64,000 bases of DNA from assembly GCA_020851565.1 (NCBI GenBank), contig JADZCN010000127.1:1-64000 (forward strand), written 5' to 3'. Source of the stretch: Acidobacteriota bacterium. GTDB lineage: Bacteria; Acidobacteriota; Vicinamibacteria; Vicinamibacterales; UBA2999. The notes beneath the pieces were generated by a model. That model saw only the letters and a program-made list of their open reading frames with translations. It did no database searches and was not told the origin of the DNA. A program made the position numbers and the translations under genes. Within the stretch, counting starts at the first letter, position 1; the number at the start of each line of letters is the position of its first letter. This document shows positions 27,115 to 35,987 of the stretch, piece after piece.

Positions 27115-29796
27115 ATGGCGCGTCCCACCCTGTTCCTCATCGACGGCAGCAACCAGATGTACCGGGCCTATCACGCCATCCGCGGCCTGACCGGGCCGGA
27201 TGGCCGGTCCACCAACGCCGTCTACGGCTTCGTGACCATGCTGCGGAAGCTGATCGCCGATCACCAGCCCGAGTACATCGCCGCGTCGTTCGATTTGCCG
27301 ACCGCGACCTTCCGCGAGAAGCTCGCGGCCGACTACAAGGCCACGCGCACGGCCATGCCCGAGGATCTCAAGGAACAGATCCCCTGGATTCACGAAGCGT
27401 GCGAAGCCATGGGCGTCCCCATCTTCACCTCGGAGGGGTTCGAGGCCGACGATGTCATCGGCACGCTGGCGCGGAAGGCCGCCGCCGCCGGCTTCGAGGC
27501 CGCCATCGTCACGGGCGACAAGGATTTCTTCCAGCTGGTGGGCGACGGTATCAGGGTCTACAACCCCCGGGACGAGGGCGCATGGTACGACGAGGCGGGC
27601 GTGGCCGAGAAGTTCGGCGTGCGGCCCGGCCAGGTCGTGGACGTCCTCGCACTGATGGGTGATACGTCGGACAACGTGAAGGGCGTGCCCGGCATCGGCG
27701 AAAAGGGTGCCCGGGACCTCATCTCGACCTACGGGTCACTCGACGCCCTGCTGGCGCGCGCCGGCGAGGTGCCGCAGAAGAAGTACCGGGAGGCGCTAAC
27801 CACCCACGCGGATCAGGCGCGGCAGAGCCGCGAGCTGGTCACGATTCACACCGACGTGGACGTGCCGTTCGACCCCGAGCGTTTCCGGTACCTCGGCGCT
27901 TCGCGCGAGCGGTGCTACGCGCTCTTCTCGTCGCTGGGGTTCCGCACACTGGTCACCGAGTTCGCGCCAACGGCGGAATCGATCGCGAGGGACTACCGGT
28001 TGGTCGCCTCGTTCGACGAGCTCGACGCGCTCGTAGCCGACCTGGCGCGCGCGCCGCGGCTCGCGCTCCGGCTCGTCACGGATGGCACGGCGCCGGTACG
28101 GGCCACCGTGGCGGGCATCGCGGTGTCTACCGCCCCGCGCCAGGCACGCTACGTCCCGGTCGGGCACCGGAGCTTCATGGGAGATGGCTCCCTGGACCGC
28201 GACAGGGCGCTGGCCGCGCTTGCACCAGTCCTCGCCGACGCCGCGATCCGGAAGATCGGCCATGACATCAAGGCCGACCTCATCGTCCTGGGGCGCCACG
28301 GCGTGCGGCTCGAGGGCCTGGACCTCGACACCATGCTCGCGGCATACCTGCTGGACGCCAACCGATCGAGCCAGGCCATCGAGCCCCTGGCGCTCGAGCA
28401 GGTGGGCTACAAGGCCGTGGGCGAGGAGGCGATTCGGGGCAAGGGCGCGAAGGCGTTGCCGTTTGCGGAGCTGCCAGCCGACGCCGTGCTGGATTATGCG
28501 GGCGAGCGCGCCGACCTCGCGCTGCAGCTGGCCGACGTGTTCGCTCCCGCGCTCGAGCGCGAGTCGCTGGCATCGGTCTACCACGAGCTCGAGCTGCCGC
28601 TCGTGCCGATCCTCGCGGCGCTCGAGCGCACCGGCGTCCGAGTGGATGTCGAGGTGCTGGCCGCACAGGCCACCCGCGTCGATCGTGAGCTGGCCGAGCT
28701 GGAGGCCGAGATCTACCGCCAGGCGGGCGAGACGTTCAACATCGCCTCGCCGAAGCAGCTGGCCGAGGTGCTGTTCGAGAAGCTCAAGCTGCCGGTCCTG
28801 AAGCGGACCGGAACCGCGCGTACGGCGTCAACCGCCGTCGAGGTGCTCGAGGAGCTCGCGCAATCGCACGACCTGCCGCGCATGATCCTCGACTGGCGCG
28901 GCCTGGCGAAGCTGAAGGGCACCTACATCGACGCGCTGCCCGCCCTCGTGAACCCCGCGACGGGGCGCGTGCACACGCAGTTCAACCAGGCCGTGGCCGC
29001 CACCGGTCGGCTGAGCAGCAGCGACCCGAACCTCCAGAACATCCCGATCCGGACCGAGATCGGCCGCGAGATCCGGCGCGCGTTCGTCGCCGAGCCCGGC
29101 TTCGTGCTCGTCTCGGCCGACTACTCGCAAATCGAGCTGCGCGTGCTGGCTCACCTCTCCGGCGACGAGTCGCTGATCGCGGCGTTCGAGCGCGGCGAGG
29201 ACATCCACGACCAGACGGCGCTGAAGGTGTTCGGGCCCGACACCACGCTCGACCCGCACGAGCTCCGCCGGCGGGCGAAGATCATCAACTACGCCCTCCT
29301 CTACGGCAAGACGGCCTTCACGCTGGCGAAGGACATCGGGGTGTCGCAGGCGGCGGCACAGCAGTTCATCGACGCCTACTTCACCGGCTTCCCGCGCGTG
29401 CGCGGGTTCATCGACCAGACGCTCGAGGATGCCCGCCGCACGGGCGTCGTGAAGACGATGTTCGGGCGGCGGCGGGCCGTGCCGGAGGTGACCAGCCGCA
29501 ACGGGCAGATCCGCGCGGCGGCCGAGCGCGTCGCCGTGAACATGCCCATCCAGGGTACGGCGGCGGACATCCTGAAGCGGGCGATGATCGACGTGGACGC
29601 GGCCCTCGCGCGGGCCCACCCGCGCGCGCGGATGATCCTGACCGTGCACGACGAGCTGCTGTTCGAGGCGCCCGAAGGCGAGTCCTCCGAGGTGGCCGCG
29701 CTCGTGAAGGCGATTATGGCGGCGGCCGTGCCGCTGCGGGTGCCGCTGGACGTGGACGTGGGAATCGGGGCGAACTGGAAGGACGCGAAGGCCTAG
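27115..29796 (+). CDS. polA: DNA polymerase I (proofreading site apparently lost)
   Basis: This is the replication and repair polymerase, 893 residues. The 5'-nuclease domain (about 1-290) has LIDGSNQMYRAYHAI, TGDKDFFQLV and GDTSDNVKGVPGIGEKGA. The 3'-5' exonuclease region (about 300-480) keeps HDIKAD but lacks the first DxE motif (the strand reads LALRLVTDG) and has YAGERAD where YxxxD is expected, so proofreading is probably dead. The polymerase domain is complete: DYSQIELRVLAHLSG (motif A), RRRAKIINYALLYG (B), TVHDELLFE (C). Confidence 0.96.
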   Translation: MARPTLFLIDGSNQMYRAYHAIRGLTGPDGRSTNAVYGFVTMLRKLIADHQPEYIAASFDLPTATFREKLAADYKATRTAMPEDLKEQIPWIHEACEAMGVPIFTSEGFEADDVIGTLARKAAAAGFEAAIVTGDKDFFQLVGDGIRVYNPRDEGAWYDEAGVAEKFGVRPGQVVDVLALMGDTSDNVKGVPGIGEKGARDLISTYGSLDALLARAGEVPQKKYREALTTHADQARQSRELVTIHTDVDVPFDPERFRYLGASRERCYALFSSLGFRTLVTEFAPTAESIARDYRLVASFDELDALVADLARAPRLALRLVTDGTAPVRATVAGIAVSTAPRQARYVPVGHRSFMGDGSLDRDRALAALAPVLADAAIRKIGHDIKADLIVLGRHGVRLEGLDLDTMLAAYLLDANRSSQAIEPLALEQVGYKAVGEEAIRGKGAKALPFAELPADAVLDYAGERADLALQLADVFAPALERESLASVYHELELPLVPILAALERTGVRVDVEVLAAQATRVDRELAELEAEIYRQAGETFNIASPKQLAEVLFEKLKLPVLKRTGTARTASTAVEVLEELAQSHDLPRMILDWRGLAKLKGTYIDALPALVNPATGRVHTQFNQAVAATGRLSSSDPNLQNIPIRTEIGREIRRAFVAEPGFVLVSADYSQIELRVLAHLSGDESLIAAFERGEDIHDQTALKVFGPDTTLDPHELRRRAKIINYALLYGKTAFTLAKDIGVSQAAAQQFIDAYFTGFPRVRGFIDQTLEDARRTGVVKTMFGRRRAVPEVTSRNGQIRAAAERVAVNMPIQGTAADILKRAMIDVDAALARAHPRARMILTVHDELLFEAPEGESSEVAALVKAIMAAAVPLRVPLDVDVGIGANWKDAKA

Positions 29797-29807
29797 CCGT
29801 CGCCGGA

Positions 29808-30641
29808 TCAGCGCCAGCGCTGCTTCACGAGCTCCCAGTCGGCCCTGAGCTGTGACGCCGTGGCGGCGCGGTCGGCGGCCTGCAGGGCCCGCACGCGATC
29901 GGGGATGATGCCCTGCAGCACGAGCTTGTCGAGATCGGCGCGAAGGGCGGCCGATTGCGAACCGGCCAGCCGCGCCCGCACCCAGCCCGCCGTGGCCGCC
30001 TCCCAGGCCGCCAGCGAATCGCCCGACCCGCGGAGCCCGGCGGCAACCCAGTAGGAAGCCGCCGCCGACTCGGGGTTCCGGGACAGCTCGAGGCGCATGT
30101 CCTTCACCAGGGCCGAGAACAGGTCCTTCCGCCGCTCGGGGGCGCTCAGGTCGGCCTGCCGTTCCATGGCGCTGCCCCACCAGTCGAGCATGGCTTCGCC
30201 CAGGGCGGGATCCGCGTCCCTGGCCGGGGCCACGCCACTGGCGAAGAGGGCCGCGGCGGCGCCGAACTCGTCTTCCAGGAAGAGTGCCTGGCCCACGGCC
30301 AGCAGGTACTCGATGCGGACGCGGGGCTCGAGCACCCCGGTCCGGACGGCCCCCAGCGCCTCGCGCGCGGCGCCCAGGTCGGCCGGGTCCACGCCCTCAC
30401 GGTAGCGTTCGAGGTGCGCGCGCGCCAGGACGACAGCGGCCGCATCCTGCGTGTCAGGGGTCTTCCGGGCAGCGGTGGCCGCCTCAATGGCCTGGTCGAA
30501 CTTCCGCTCGTTGTAGAGCGCCAGGGCCCGAGCCAGATCCGCCCGGCTTGCCAGGGCCGGCCCGGCCGTGACGAGCAGGGCCGCCATGGGAAGCACCGCG
30601 CCAAGCGCCGCCCGCCACAGGAAGACGAGGGATTTCACCAC
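29808..30641 (-). CDS. Secreted TPR-like protein
   Basis: The protein has about 277 residues. A hydrophobic signal (LVFLWRAALGAVLPMAALLVTAGPALA) is followed by helical repeats of TPR spacing (RADLARALALYNERKFDQAIEAATAA; DAAAVVLARAHLERYREG; EYLLAVGQALFLEDEFGAAAALF). These usually mediate protein contacts in the periplasm. I placed the start at GTG 30641 just before the signal; GTG 30638 is equally possible. It diverges from the nucleotidyltransferase gene and shares a 46-base promoter region with it. Confidence 0.68.
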   Translation of the reverse strand: MVKSLVFLWRAALGAVLPMAALLVTAGPALASRADLARALALYNERKFDQAIEAATAARKTPDTQDAAAVVLARAHLERYREGVDPADLGAAREALGAVRTGVLEPRVRIEYLLAVGQALFLEDEFGAAAALFASGVAPARDADPALGEAMLDWWGSAMERQADLSAPERRKDLFSALVKDMRLELSRNPESAAASYWVAAGLRGSGDSLAAWEAATAGWVRARLAGSQSAALRADLDKLVLQGIIPDRVRALQAADRAATASQLRADWELVKQRWR

Positions 30642-30671
30642 GGGGTCCAGAGGGGCATCGTAGCACGCTGG

Positions 30672-30677
30672 TACAAT
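30672..30677 (+). promoter_or_regulatory. -10-like box (TACAAT) before the poly(A) polymerase-type gene
   Basis: TACAAT ends 10 bases before the ATG at 30688, so only 3-4 leader bases are expected. A TACGAT on the other strand (30657-30662) may serve the divergent TPR-like gene. Confidence 0.5.
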
Positions 30678-30687
30678 GACGGGCTGC

Positions 30688-32115
30688 ATGGCCGCTCCCG
30701 TGATCGTGCCCCGCGCCGAGCACCCGATTTCCCGCCGAGACATCGACCCGGACGCGCTCAAGGTCCTGTATCGCCTCCGCGACTTCAACTACACGGCGTA
30801 TCTGGTGGGCGGCGGCGTGCGCGACCTGCTGCTGGGCCGGCAGCCGAAGGACTTCGACGTGGGCACCGACGCCCACCCCTACCAGATCAAGAAGCTGTTC
30901 CGGAACTGCTGGATCATCGGCCGCCGGTTCCGCCTGGCTCACGTGCGTTTCGGCCTCAAGACCATCGAGGTGGCGACCTTCCGGCGCCATGTGGCGGCGG
31001 ACGAGAGCGTCGAGGGCAGCGACCAGGCCGCGCAGCCCGACTTGCCCACCGCGGAACCGCCCAGGGAACCGGGATCGCCCGACAGCGTGGGCCGCCACGA
31101 CAACACCTTCGGCACGCCGGAAGAGGATGCCTTTCGGCGGGACTTCACCATCAACGCGCTCTTCTACGACATCGCCACGTTCTCGATCATCGACTACGTG
31201 GGAGGGCTCGAGGACCTGCGCCGCCGCGTCATCCGATCGATCGGGGATCCCGTCCAGCGCTTCGAGGAGGACCCGGTCCGGATGCTCCGTGCGGTCTCGT
31301 TCGCCTCGCGCCTCGACTTCACGCTCGATCCGCCCATTGTCGAGGCAATCCGGCGGCAGAGGCACCTGATGGCGCTGGCATCGCCGGCGCGGATGATCGA
31401 GGAGTACTACAAGATCCTGCGCTCGGGCGCCGCGGAGCGGACCTTCCGCGGGTTGGCGGAGCACGGGCTGCTGGAGCCGGTCACGCCCGAGCTGCAGCGG
31501 CGGGCCGTGCACGAGCCGCTCTGGGAATCGCTGCGGGCGCTCGACACCTACCGGCAACGTTTCACCGAGACGCCGGCCCTGCTGACCAATCCGCTGCTGC
31601 TGGGGTCGCTGCTGCTGCCCATCGGCGTGATGCCCCGGGCCCATGAGCCGCTCACCGAGGCCGAGCTCGAGGCTGATGCGGCAGAGGCCGACGAGGAGAT
31701 CGCCGCTCGGCGGCGCCCGCGGGGCCGGTCGTGGTCGGCCGACCGGCGCGAGCGGAGGCCAAAGCCGCCGGTACTGAAGATCGGCCTGCTGCCAATCGCG
31801 CGGCGCGACTCGGAGCGGTTGCGCCAGGTGCTCGCGCTTCAGGGACGGCTGCGCGATCTCGAATCGTCCGCGCGGGCGAAACGGGCGCTGATGCACCGGG
31901 GACCCTTCCAGGACGCACTGACCTGGCTGGAGATACACGGCCACGCGCCGGAGATCGTGGAGCACTGGCGCGGTTTCATCGAGGCTCTAGGTGCGCAGCC
32001 AGTGCCGGCGGGAGAGGAAGAGGGCGCGGCGGGAACAGGCGATGCCCCGCGCCGCCGGCGCCGCCGAGGCGGCCGCCGGCGTGGGGGACGGTATCGCCGT
32101 CCGAGGGAAAGCTGA
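30688..32115 (+). CDS. pcnB: Poly(A) polymerase / tRNA nucleotidyltransferase family protein
   Basis: The protein has 475 residues. The class II nucleotidyltransferase head is clear: YLVGGGVRDLLLGRQPKDFDVGTDA (catalytic DxD), then RRFRLAHVRFG, EDAFRRDFTINALFYD and EEDPVRMLRAVSFASRLDF. A variable insert lies at about 110-145. The long C-terminal body and a terminal arginine/glycine tail (RRRRRRGGRRRGGRYRRPRES) resemble PcnB, which adds poly(A) to RNA and marks it for decay, more than a short CCA-adding enzyme. The assignment between the two is inference. It ends 3 bases from the convergent serC. Confidence 0.83.
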   Translation: MAAPVIVPRAEHPISRRDIDPDALKVLYRLRDFNYTAYLVGGGVRDLLLGRQPKDFDVGTDAHPYQIKKLFRNCWIIGRRFRLAHVRFGLKTIEVATFRRHVAADESVEGSDQAAQPDLPTAEPPREPGSPDSVGRHDNTFGTPEEDAFRRDFTINALFYDIATFSIIDYVGGLEDLRRRVIRSIGDPVQRFEEDPVRMLRAVSFASRLDFTLDPPIVEAIRRQRHLMALASPARMIEEYYKILRSGAAERTFRGLAEHGLLEPVTPELQRRAVHEPLWESLRALDTYRQRFTETPALLTNPLLLGSLLLPIGVMPRAHEPLTEAELEADAAEADEEIAARRRPRGRSWSADRRERRPKPPVLKIGLLPIARRDSERLRQVLALQGRLRDLESSARAKRALMHRGPFQDALTWLEIHGHAPEIVEHWRGFIEALGAQPVPAGEEEGAAGTGDAPRRRRRRGGRRRGGRYRRPRES

Positions 32116-32118
32116 CGG

Positions 32119-33216
32119 CTAGCCGTTCTTCGCTTCGAACGCCTGCATGAACTCCACGAGTGCGTCGACGCCTTCCTCAGGGAAAGCGTTGTAGAGGGAC
32201 GCACGGATGCCGCCCACCGAGCGGTGCCCCTTGAGGCCGTCGAGGCCAGCGGCGGTGGCTTCCTTCACGAACTTCTTCTCGAGCTCCTCGGAGGGGAGCC
32301 GGAAGGTGACGTTCATCATCGAGCGGCTCTCCTTGTCGGCGGTGCCGACGTAGAAGCCGCTGAGGTCGATCTCCGCGTAGAGCTTGCCCGCCTTGTGCGC
32401 GTTGCGAGCGGCAACGGCATCCAGCCCGCCCTGGGCCAGCGCCCACTTCATCACCAGCCCCATCAGGTAGATGCCGAAGCAGGGCGGCGTGTTGTACATC
32501 GAGCCGTTCTCGGCGTGCACGGCATAGTTGAGCATCGTGTGCAGCGACTTCGACGAGCGCGCCAGCAGGTCCTCGCGGATGATGACCAGCGTGACCCCGG
32601 AGGGTCCCAGGTTCTTCTGCGCGCCGGCGTAGATGAGGCCGTACTTCGACACGTCGATGGGACGGCTGAACATGTCCGACGACGTGTCGGCGACGAGCGG
32701 GACGCTCCCGACCTCGGGCTCCGCCTTCCATTCGGTCCCGAACAGCGTGTTGTTCGTCGTGATGTGCACGTAGGCTGCGTTCGGATCGAGTGTCAGCTCG
32801 TCCTGCCGCGGAATGCGGGCGAAGTTCTCGCTCTCCGTGGAGCCGGCGATGTTGACCGGGCCCACGCGCTTCGCTTCCTTCAACGCCTTCTGTGACCAGC
32901 CACCGGTGATGACGTAGTCGGCCGGCTGGCCTTCGATCATCAGGTTGAGGGGGACCATCGAGAACTGCAGCGATGCGCCACCCTGCAGGAAGAGCACCTT
33001 GTAGTTCGACGGAATGCTGGCGAGGGCCCGCACGTCCGCCTCGGTGCGCGCGAGGATCTCCTCGAAGGTCTTCGAACGGTGGCTGATCTCGAGGACCGAC
33101 ATCCCGACGCCGGGAAGCGCCACGAGGTCACGCTGCGCCTCTTCGAGCACGGGGAGCGGCAGCACGGCGGGACCGGCAGAGAAATTGAACACGCGATGAA
33201 CTGCTGTCTTGGACAT
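32119..33216 (-). CDS. serC: Phosphoserine aminotransferase
   Basis: This PLP enzyme converts 3-phosphohydroxypyruvate to phosphoserine in serine synthesis. The protein has 365 residues. FNFSAGPAVLPLPVLEE opens it, as in the family; LFLQGGASLQFSMVPLNL is a phosphate and PLP region, and the PLP lysine lies in LIYAGAQKNLGPSGVTLVI. GLDGLKGHRSVGGIRASLYNAFP near the end is also typical. It is the last gene of the DUF1015-serA-serC cluster. A TAGAAT is found 30 bases upstream with a short leader, so it may also have its own promoter. Confidence 0.96.
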   Translation of the reverse strand: MSKTAVHRVFNFSAGPAVLPLPVLEEAQRDLVALPGVGMSVLEISHRSKTFEEILARTEADVRALASIPSNYKVLFLQGGASLQFSMVPLNLMIEGQPADYVITGGWSQKALKEAKRVGPVNIAGSTESENFARIPRQDELTLDPNAAYVHITTNNTLFGTEWKAEPEVGSVPLVADTSSDMFSRPIDVSKYGLIYAGAQKNLGPSGVTLVIIREDLLARSSKSLHTMLNYAVHAENGSMYNTPPCFGIYLMGLVMKWALAQGGLDAVAARNAHKAGKLYAEIDLSGFYVGTADKESRSMMNVTFRLPSEELEKKFVKEATAAGLDGLKGHRSVGGIRASLYNAFPEEGVDALVEFMQAFEAKNG

Positions 33217-33266
33217 GGATGAGTACCTTTGAACCTCCTATTCTAACGCGCTGGCGCCATCCGGGT

Positions 33267-34490
33267 TCAGGCCCGTGCGATCACCTGGAGATCCAGGATG
33301 TCGTCGTGGCCCGTGCGGATCGCGCCGAGCGTGGCGTCCGGCGGCGGCCCGTCGAGATTGATGCGCGCCACCGCGGCCTGGGCGCCGTCGAAGATGATGT
33401 TCTCCATTTCCTGCACGTTCAGGTGCGCGGCCCTGAGCTGGTCGAGCACGTGCGCCAGCACGCCGGGGCGATCGCGATGGCGCACGACGAGCATGTGCGT
33501 GGCGGGCGTCTGCTTCGCGAGGTTCACCACGTTGGGCACCCGCCCGGTGTCCTTGAACGTGCGGACGATGCGCACGGTTTCGGCGGCGATCGCCTCCTGG
33601 GCCTGATCGGTGGAGGCGCCGATATGGTGCGTGCCGTACACCCCGGGCAGCGCCACGAGCGGGTCCGCAAAGGGGCCGGTGGCGGAGGGTGGCTCGGCAG
33701 CGAACACGTCCAGGCCCACGCGGAGCCCCTTGTCCTTCACCGCCGCCTCGAGGGCGGCCGCGTCCACGACCTCGCCGCGCGCGGTGTTGATGAAGAAGGT
33801 CCCGGGCCGCGCATGGGCCAGCAGATCGGCATCGACGAACCCGCGCGTGTCCTTCCCCAGGGCCAGGTGCACGCTGACGACATCGGCGCGCGAGACGAGC
33901 TCGGCGGCGGTCGCCACGGCCTCCACGTCGTGGGTCTCGGCCACCTGGCGACGGGCCTCGGCATCGCCAGCGAGCCGTCGGCTCCAGACCAGCACGGGCA
34001 TCCCGAACGCGCGCGCCCGGCGCGCAACCTCCTGCCCGATGTTGCCGAACCCCAGCAACCCCAGGGTGCGGCCGTACAGGCCCCTGGCCTTCGAATACTC
34101 CTTCTTGTTCCACGTGCCCGCGCGAAGGTCGGCGACGTTGTCGGGTATGCGCCGATCGAGCGCGAGCAGCAGGCCCATGGTGAGCTCGGCCACCGCCACC
34201 GCGTTCTTCCCCGGACAGTTCGACACGTAGATGCCGCGCCTGGAGGCGCCAGCCAGATCGATGGTGTTCACGCCTGCACCCGCCCGGACAATGAGCGAGA
34301 GGGCGCCGGCGTCGAGCGCGGCCTCGGTGACCTGGGTGGAGCGGACGACCAGGACCGAGGCCCTCGTCGATCGCAGCGCCTCGGCCAGCGTGTCGCCGGA
34401 CAGGTCCGGCTGGTACAGCACCTCGCACCCGGAGGCCTTCAGGCCGTCGAGGCCGGATTGCTCGAACTTGTCGGCAACAAGGACTGTCAT
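33267..34490 (-). CDS. serA: D-3-phosphoglycerate dehydrogenase
   Basis: This NAD-dependent enzyme oxidises 3-phosphoglycerate, the first step of serine synthesis. The protein has 407 residues with a C-terminal ACT domain (about 330-407, HMLVVRHRDRPGVLAHVLDQ) that usually senses serine. The Rossmann loop is GLLGFGNIGQEVARRA. The catalytic residues lie in NTARGEVVD (Arg region), a Glu in VFAAEPP, and a His in YGTHHIGAST. I took ATG 34490 because GAGG lies upstream and because the longer frame runs into a CCACGAAG array. It precedes serC by 50 bases. Confidence 0.95.
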   Translation of the reverse strand: MTVLVADKFEQSGLDGLKASGCEVLYQPDLSGDTLAEALRSTRASVLVVRSTQVTEAALDAGALSLIVRAGAGVNTIDLAGASRRGIYVSNCPGKNAVAVAELTMGLLLALDRRIPDNVADLRAGTWNKKEYSKARGLYGRTLGLLGFGNIGQEVARRARAFGMPVLVWSRRLAGDAEARRQVAETHDVEAVATAAELVSRADVVSVHLALGKDTRGFVDADLLAHARPGTFFINTARGEVVDAAALEAAVKDKGLRVGLDVFAAEPPSATGPFADPLVALPGVYGTHHIGASTDQAQEAIAAETVRIVRTFKDTGRVPNVVNLAKQTPATHMLVVRHRDRPGVLAHVLDQLRAAHLNVQEMENIIFDGAQAAVARINLDGPPPDATLGAIRTGHDDILDLQVIARA

Positions 34491-34510
34491 AGACGCCTCA
34501 GAGAAACAGA

Positions 34511-34562
34511 AACCACGAAGGCACGAAGGAGCGCGAACTCTTCGCGACTTCGTGGTCTCCTG
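34511..34562. repeat. Inverted CCACGAAG/CTTCGTGG array between the DUF1015 gene and serA
   Basis: The left arm is ACCACGAAGGCACGAAGG and the right arm is CTTCGCGACTTCGTGG. It fills the space between the DUF1015 stop and the serA start within an otherwise operon-like cluster. Confidence 0.75.
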
Positions 34563-34563
34563 G

Positions 34564-35775
34564 CTAGGCAATCACGTGTGACAGGAGGCCGTCGCGGAGC
34601 TTCGGCTCGAACCACGTGGACTTGGGTGGCATGATGCCGCCGGCGTCGGCGATGCGCATCAGGTCGTCCAGCGACACGGGATACATCGAGAACGCGACGG
34701 CGAACGCACCGGAGCCCGCCAGGCGCTCGAGCTCGTCGGTGCCGCGGATGCCGCCCACGAACTCGATGCGCTTGTCGGTCCGCACGTCCACGATCCCGAG
34801 CAGGGGCTCCAGCACCTCGCGCTCGAGGACATCCACGTCGAGGGCGGTCGCGGCGCCTTCACGAGACCGCGCCAGGTCGAGCGTGTACCAGCGTTCCGCC
34901 AGCCGCATCGCGATGAGCCCCTTTCGCTCCGGCGAAGGAGCGCCGCCTTCACGCACGGTGACCCTCGAGCCCAGGGCCTGGAGGAACGCCTCTGGCCCGC
35001 GCCCGTGGAGATCGCGGACGACGCGGTTGTAGGGCAGAACCTGCACCTGGTTGTCGGGGAAGGCCACGGCCATCACGCGGTCCCATTCGCCGGGGCCGTC
35101 CTTCGCTCGCGCCTGCCTGGCGCGCGCCGCGCTGGCCGCGCGGTGGTGGCCATCGGCGATGTAGAGCACCGGCACGGCGGCGAAGCCATCGACGATGGCG
35201 ACGTGCTCGGATGCCGGCACCCGCCACACCACGTGCCGGACGTCGTCCGGGGCGGTGAAGTCGAAGAGCGGATCCGCCTCGACGACGCGGGCGACCGCGG
35301 CATCGATGGCGGGCGAGGCCTTGTAGGTGAGGAAGACGGGCCCGGTCTGCGCCTCGATGGCCAGCATGTGTCTGGTGCGGTCGTCCTCCTTGTCGGGGCG
35401 CGTCTTCTCGTGTTTTCGGATGAGGTTGCGGTCGTACTCGTCCACCGAGAAGCACGCGGCGATGCCTGCCTGAACGTGCGCGCCCATGTGGAGGCGGTAG
35501 ACGTAGAAGCTCGGGGCCTCCTCCATCACCAGTGGCGCGGTCTGCTTCAACGCCGCGAAATTCGCCGCGGCACGAGCGTAGACTTCCGAGCCGTGTGGAT
35601 CGGCGCCGGGCGGCAAGTCGATCTCCGGGCGGGAGACGTGGAGGAAGCTCAGGGGGTTGCCGGCCGCCAGCGCGCGCGCTTCGTCGGTGCTGACGACGTC
35701 GTAAGGCACCGCCGCCACGCGCGCCGCCACCTCCGGCACCGGCCGCAGCGCGGCAAACGGGTAGATGAGGGACAT
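34564..35775 (-). CDS. DUF1015 family protein
   Basis: The protein has 403 residues, cytoplasmic. The family marks are the N-terminal IYPFAALRPVPEVAARVAAVPYD, VSTDEARALAAGNPLSFLHVSRPEID, and the central LYIADGHHRAASA. The biochemical role is not settled to my knowledge. It heads a cluster with serA and serC, which I recall also happens in other phyla, so a role in serine or phosphoserine chemistry is likely (inference). The ADGHHR motif recalls the phosphate-binding motif of ParB-like serine kinases. No SerB is in the window. TATAAT lies 6 bases before the ATG, which fixes the start. Confidence 0.9.
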   Translation of the reverse strand: MSLIYPFAALRPVPEVAARVAAVPYDVVSTDEARALAAGNPLSFLHVSRPEIDLPPGADPHGSEVYARAAANFAALKQTAPLVMEEAPSFYVYRLHMGAHVQAGIAACFSVDEYDRNLIRKHEKTRPDKEDDRTRHMLAIEAQTGPVFLTYKASPAIDAAVARVVEADPLFDFTAPDDVRHVVWRVPASEHVAIVDGFAAVPVLYIADGHHRAASAARARQARAKDGPGEWDRVMAVAFPDNQVQVLPYNRVVRDLHGRGPEAFLQALGSRVTVREGGAPSPERKGLIAMRLAERWYTLDLARSREGAATALDVDVLEREVLEPLLGIVDVRTDKRIEFVGGIRGTDELERLAGSGAFAVAFSMYPVSLDDLMRIADAGGIMPPKSTWFEPKLRDGLLSHVIA

Positions 35776-35781
35776 GGGGGG

Positions 35782-35787
35782 ATTATA
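35782..35787 (-). promoter_or_regulatory. Consensus -10 box (TATAAT) before the DUF1015 gene
   Basis: On the minus strand, TATAAT is followed by exactly six C bases and the ATG at 35775. It is nearly identical to the acsA promoter and likewise has a GGTGCA array directly upstream. Confidence 0.65.
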
Positions 35788-35792
35788 GGGGG

Positions 35793-35985
35793 ATGGGTGC
35801 AGGGTGCACGGGTGCAGGGGTGCGGGGGGCAGGGCTGCAGGGGTGCAAGGTGCCGAGGTGCAGGGGTGCGGGGTGCTGCCGCGGCGCCAGGCAGCTGGCA
35901 GCCATGCACTTTGCACCCATGCACCTTGCACCCGTGCACCGTGCACCCGTGCACCCGTGCACCCGTGCACCCTGCACCCAGGTGC
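35793..35985. repeat. Large inverted GGTGCA array
   Basis: The left arm (35793-35873) repeats GGTGCAGG and GGTGCACGG units. The right arm (35903-35981) repeats the complement GTGCACCC and TGCACCTTGCACC. Arms of about 80 bases flank a centre rich in CAGCTGG. It fills almost the entire gap between the DUF1015 and outer-membrane protein genes. Confidence 0.8.
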
Positions 35986-35987
35986 TG

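Noticed and set aside
35793-35985. Possible CRISPR array
   Set aside because: Units are 7-9 bases long, degenerate and without spacers, and no cas genes are present.
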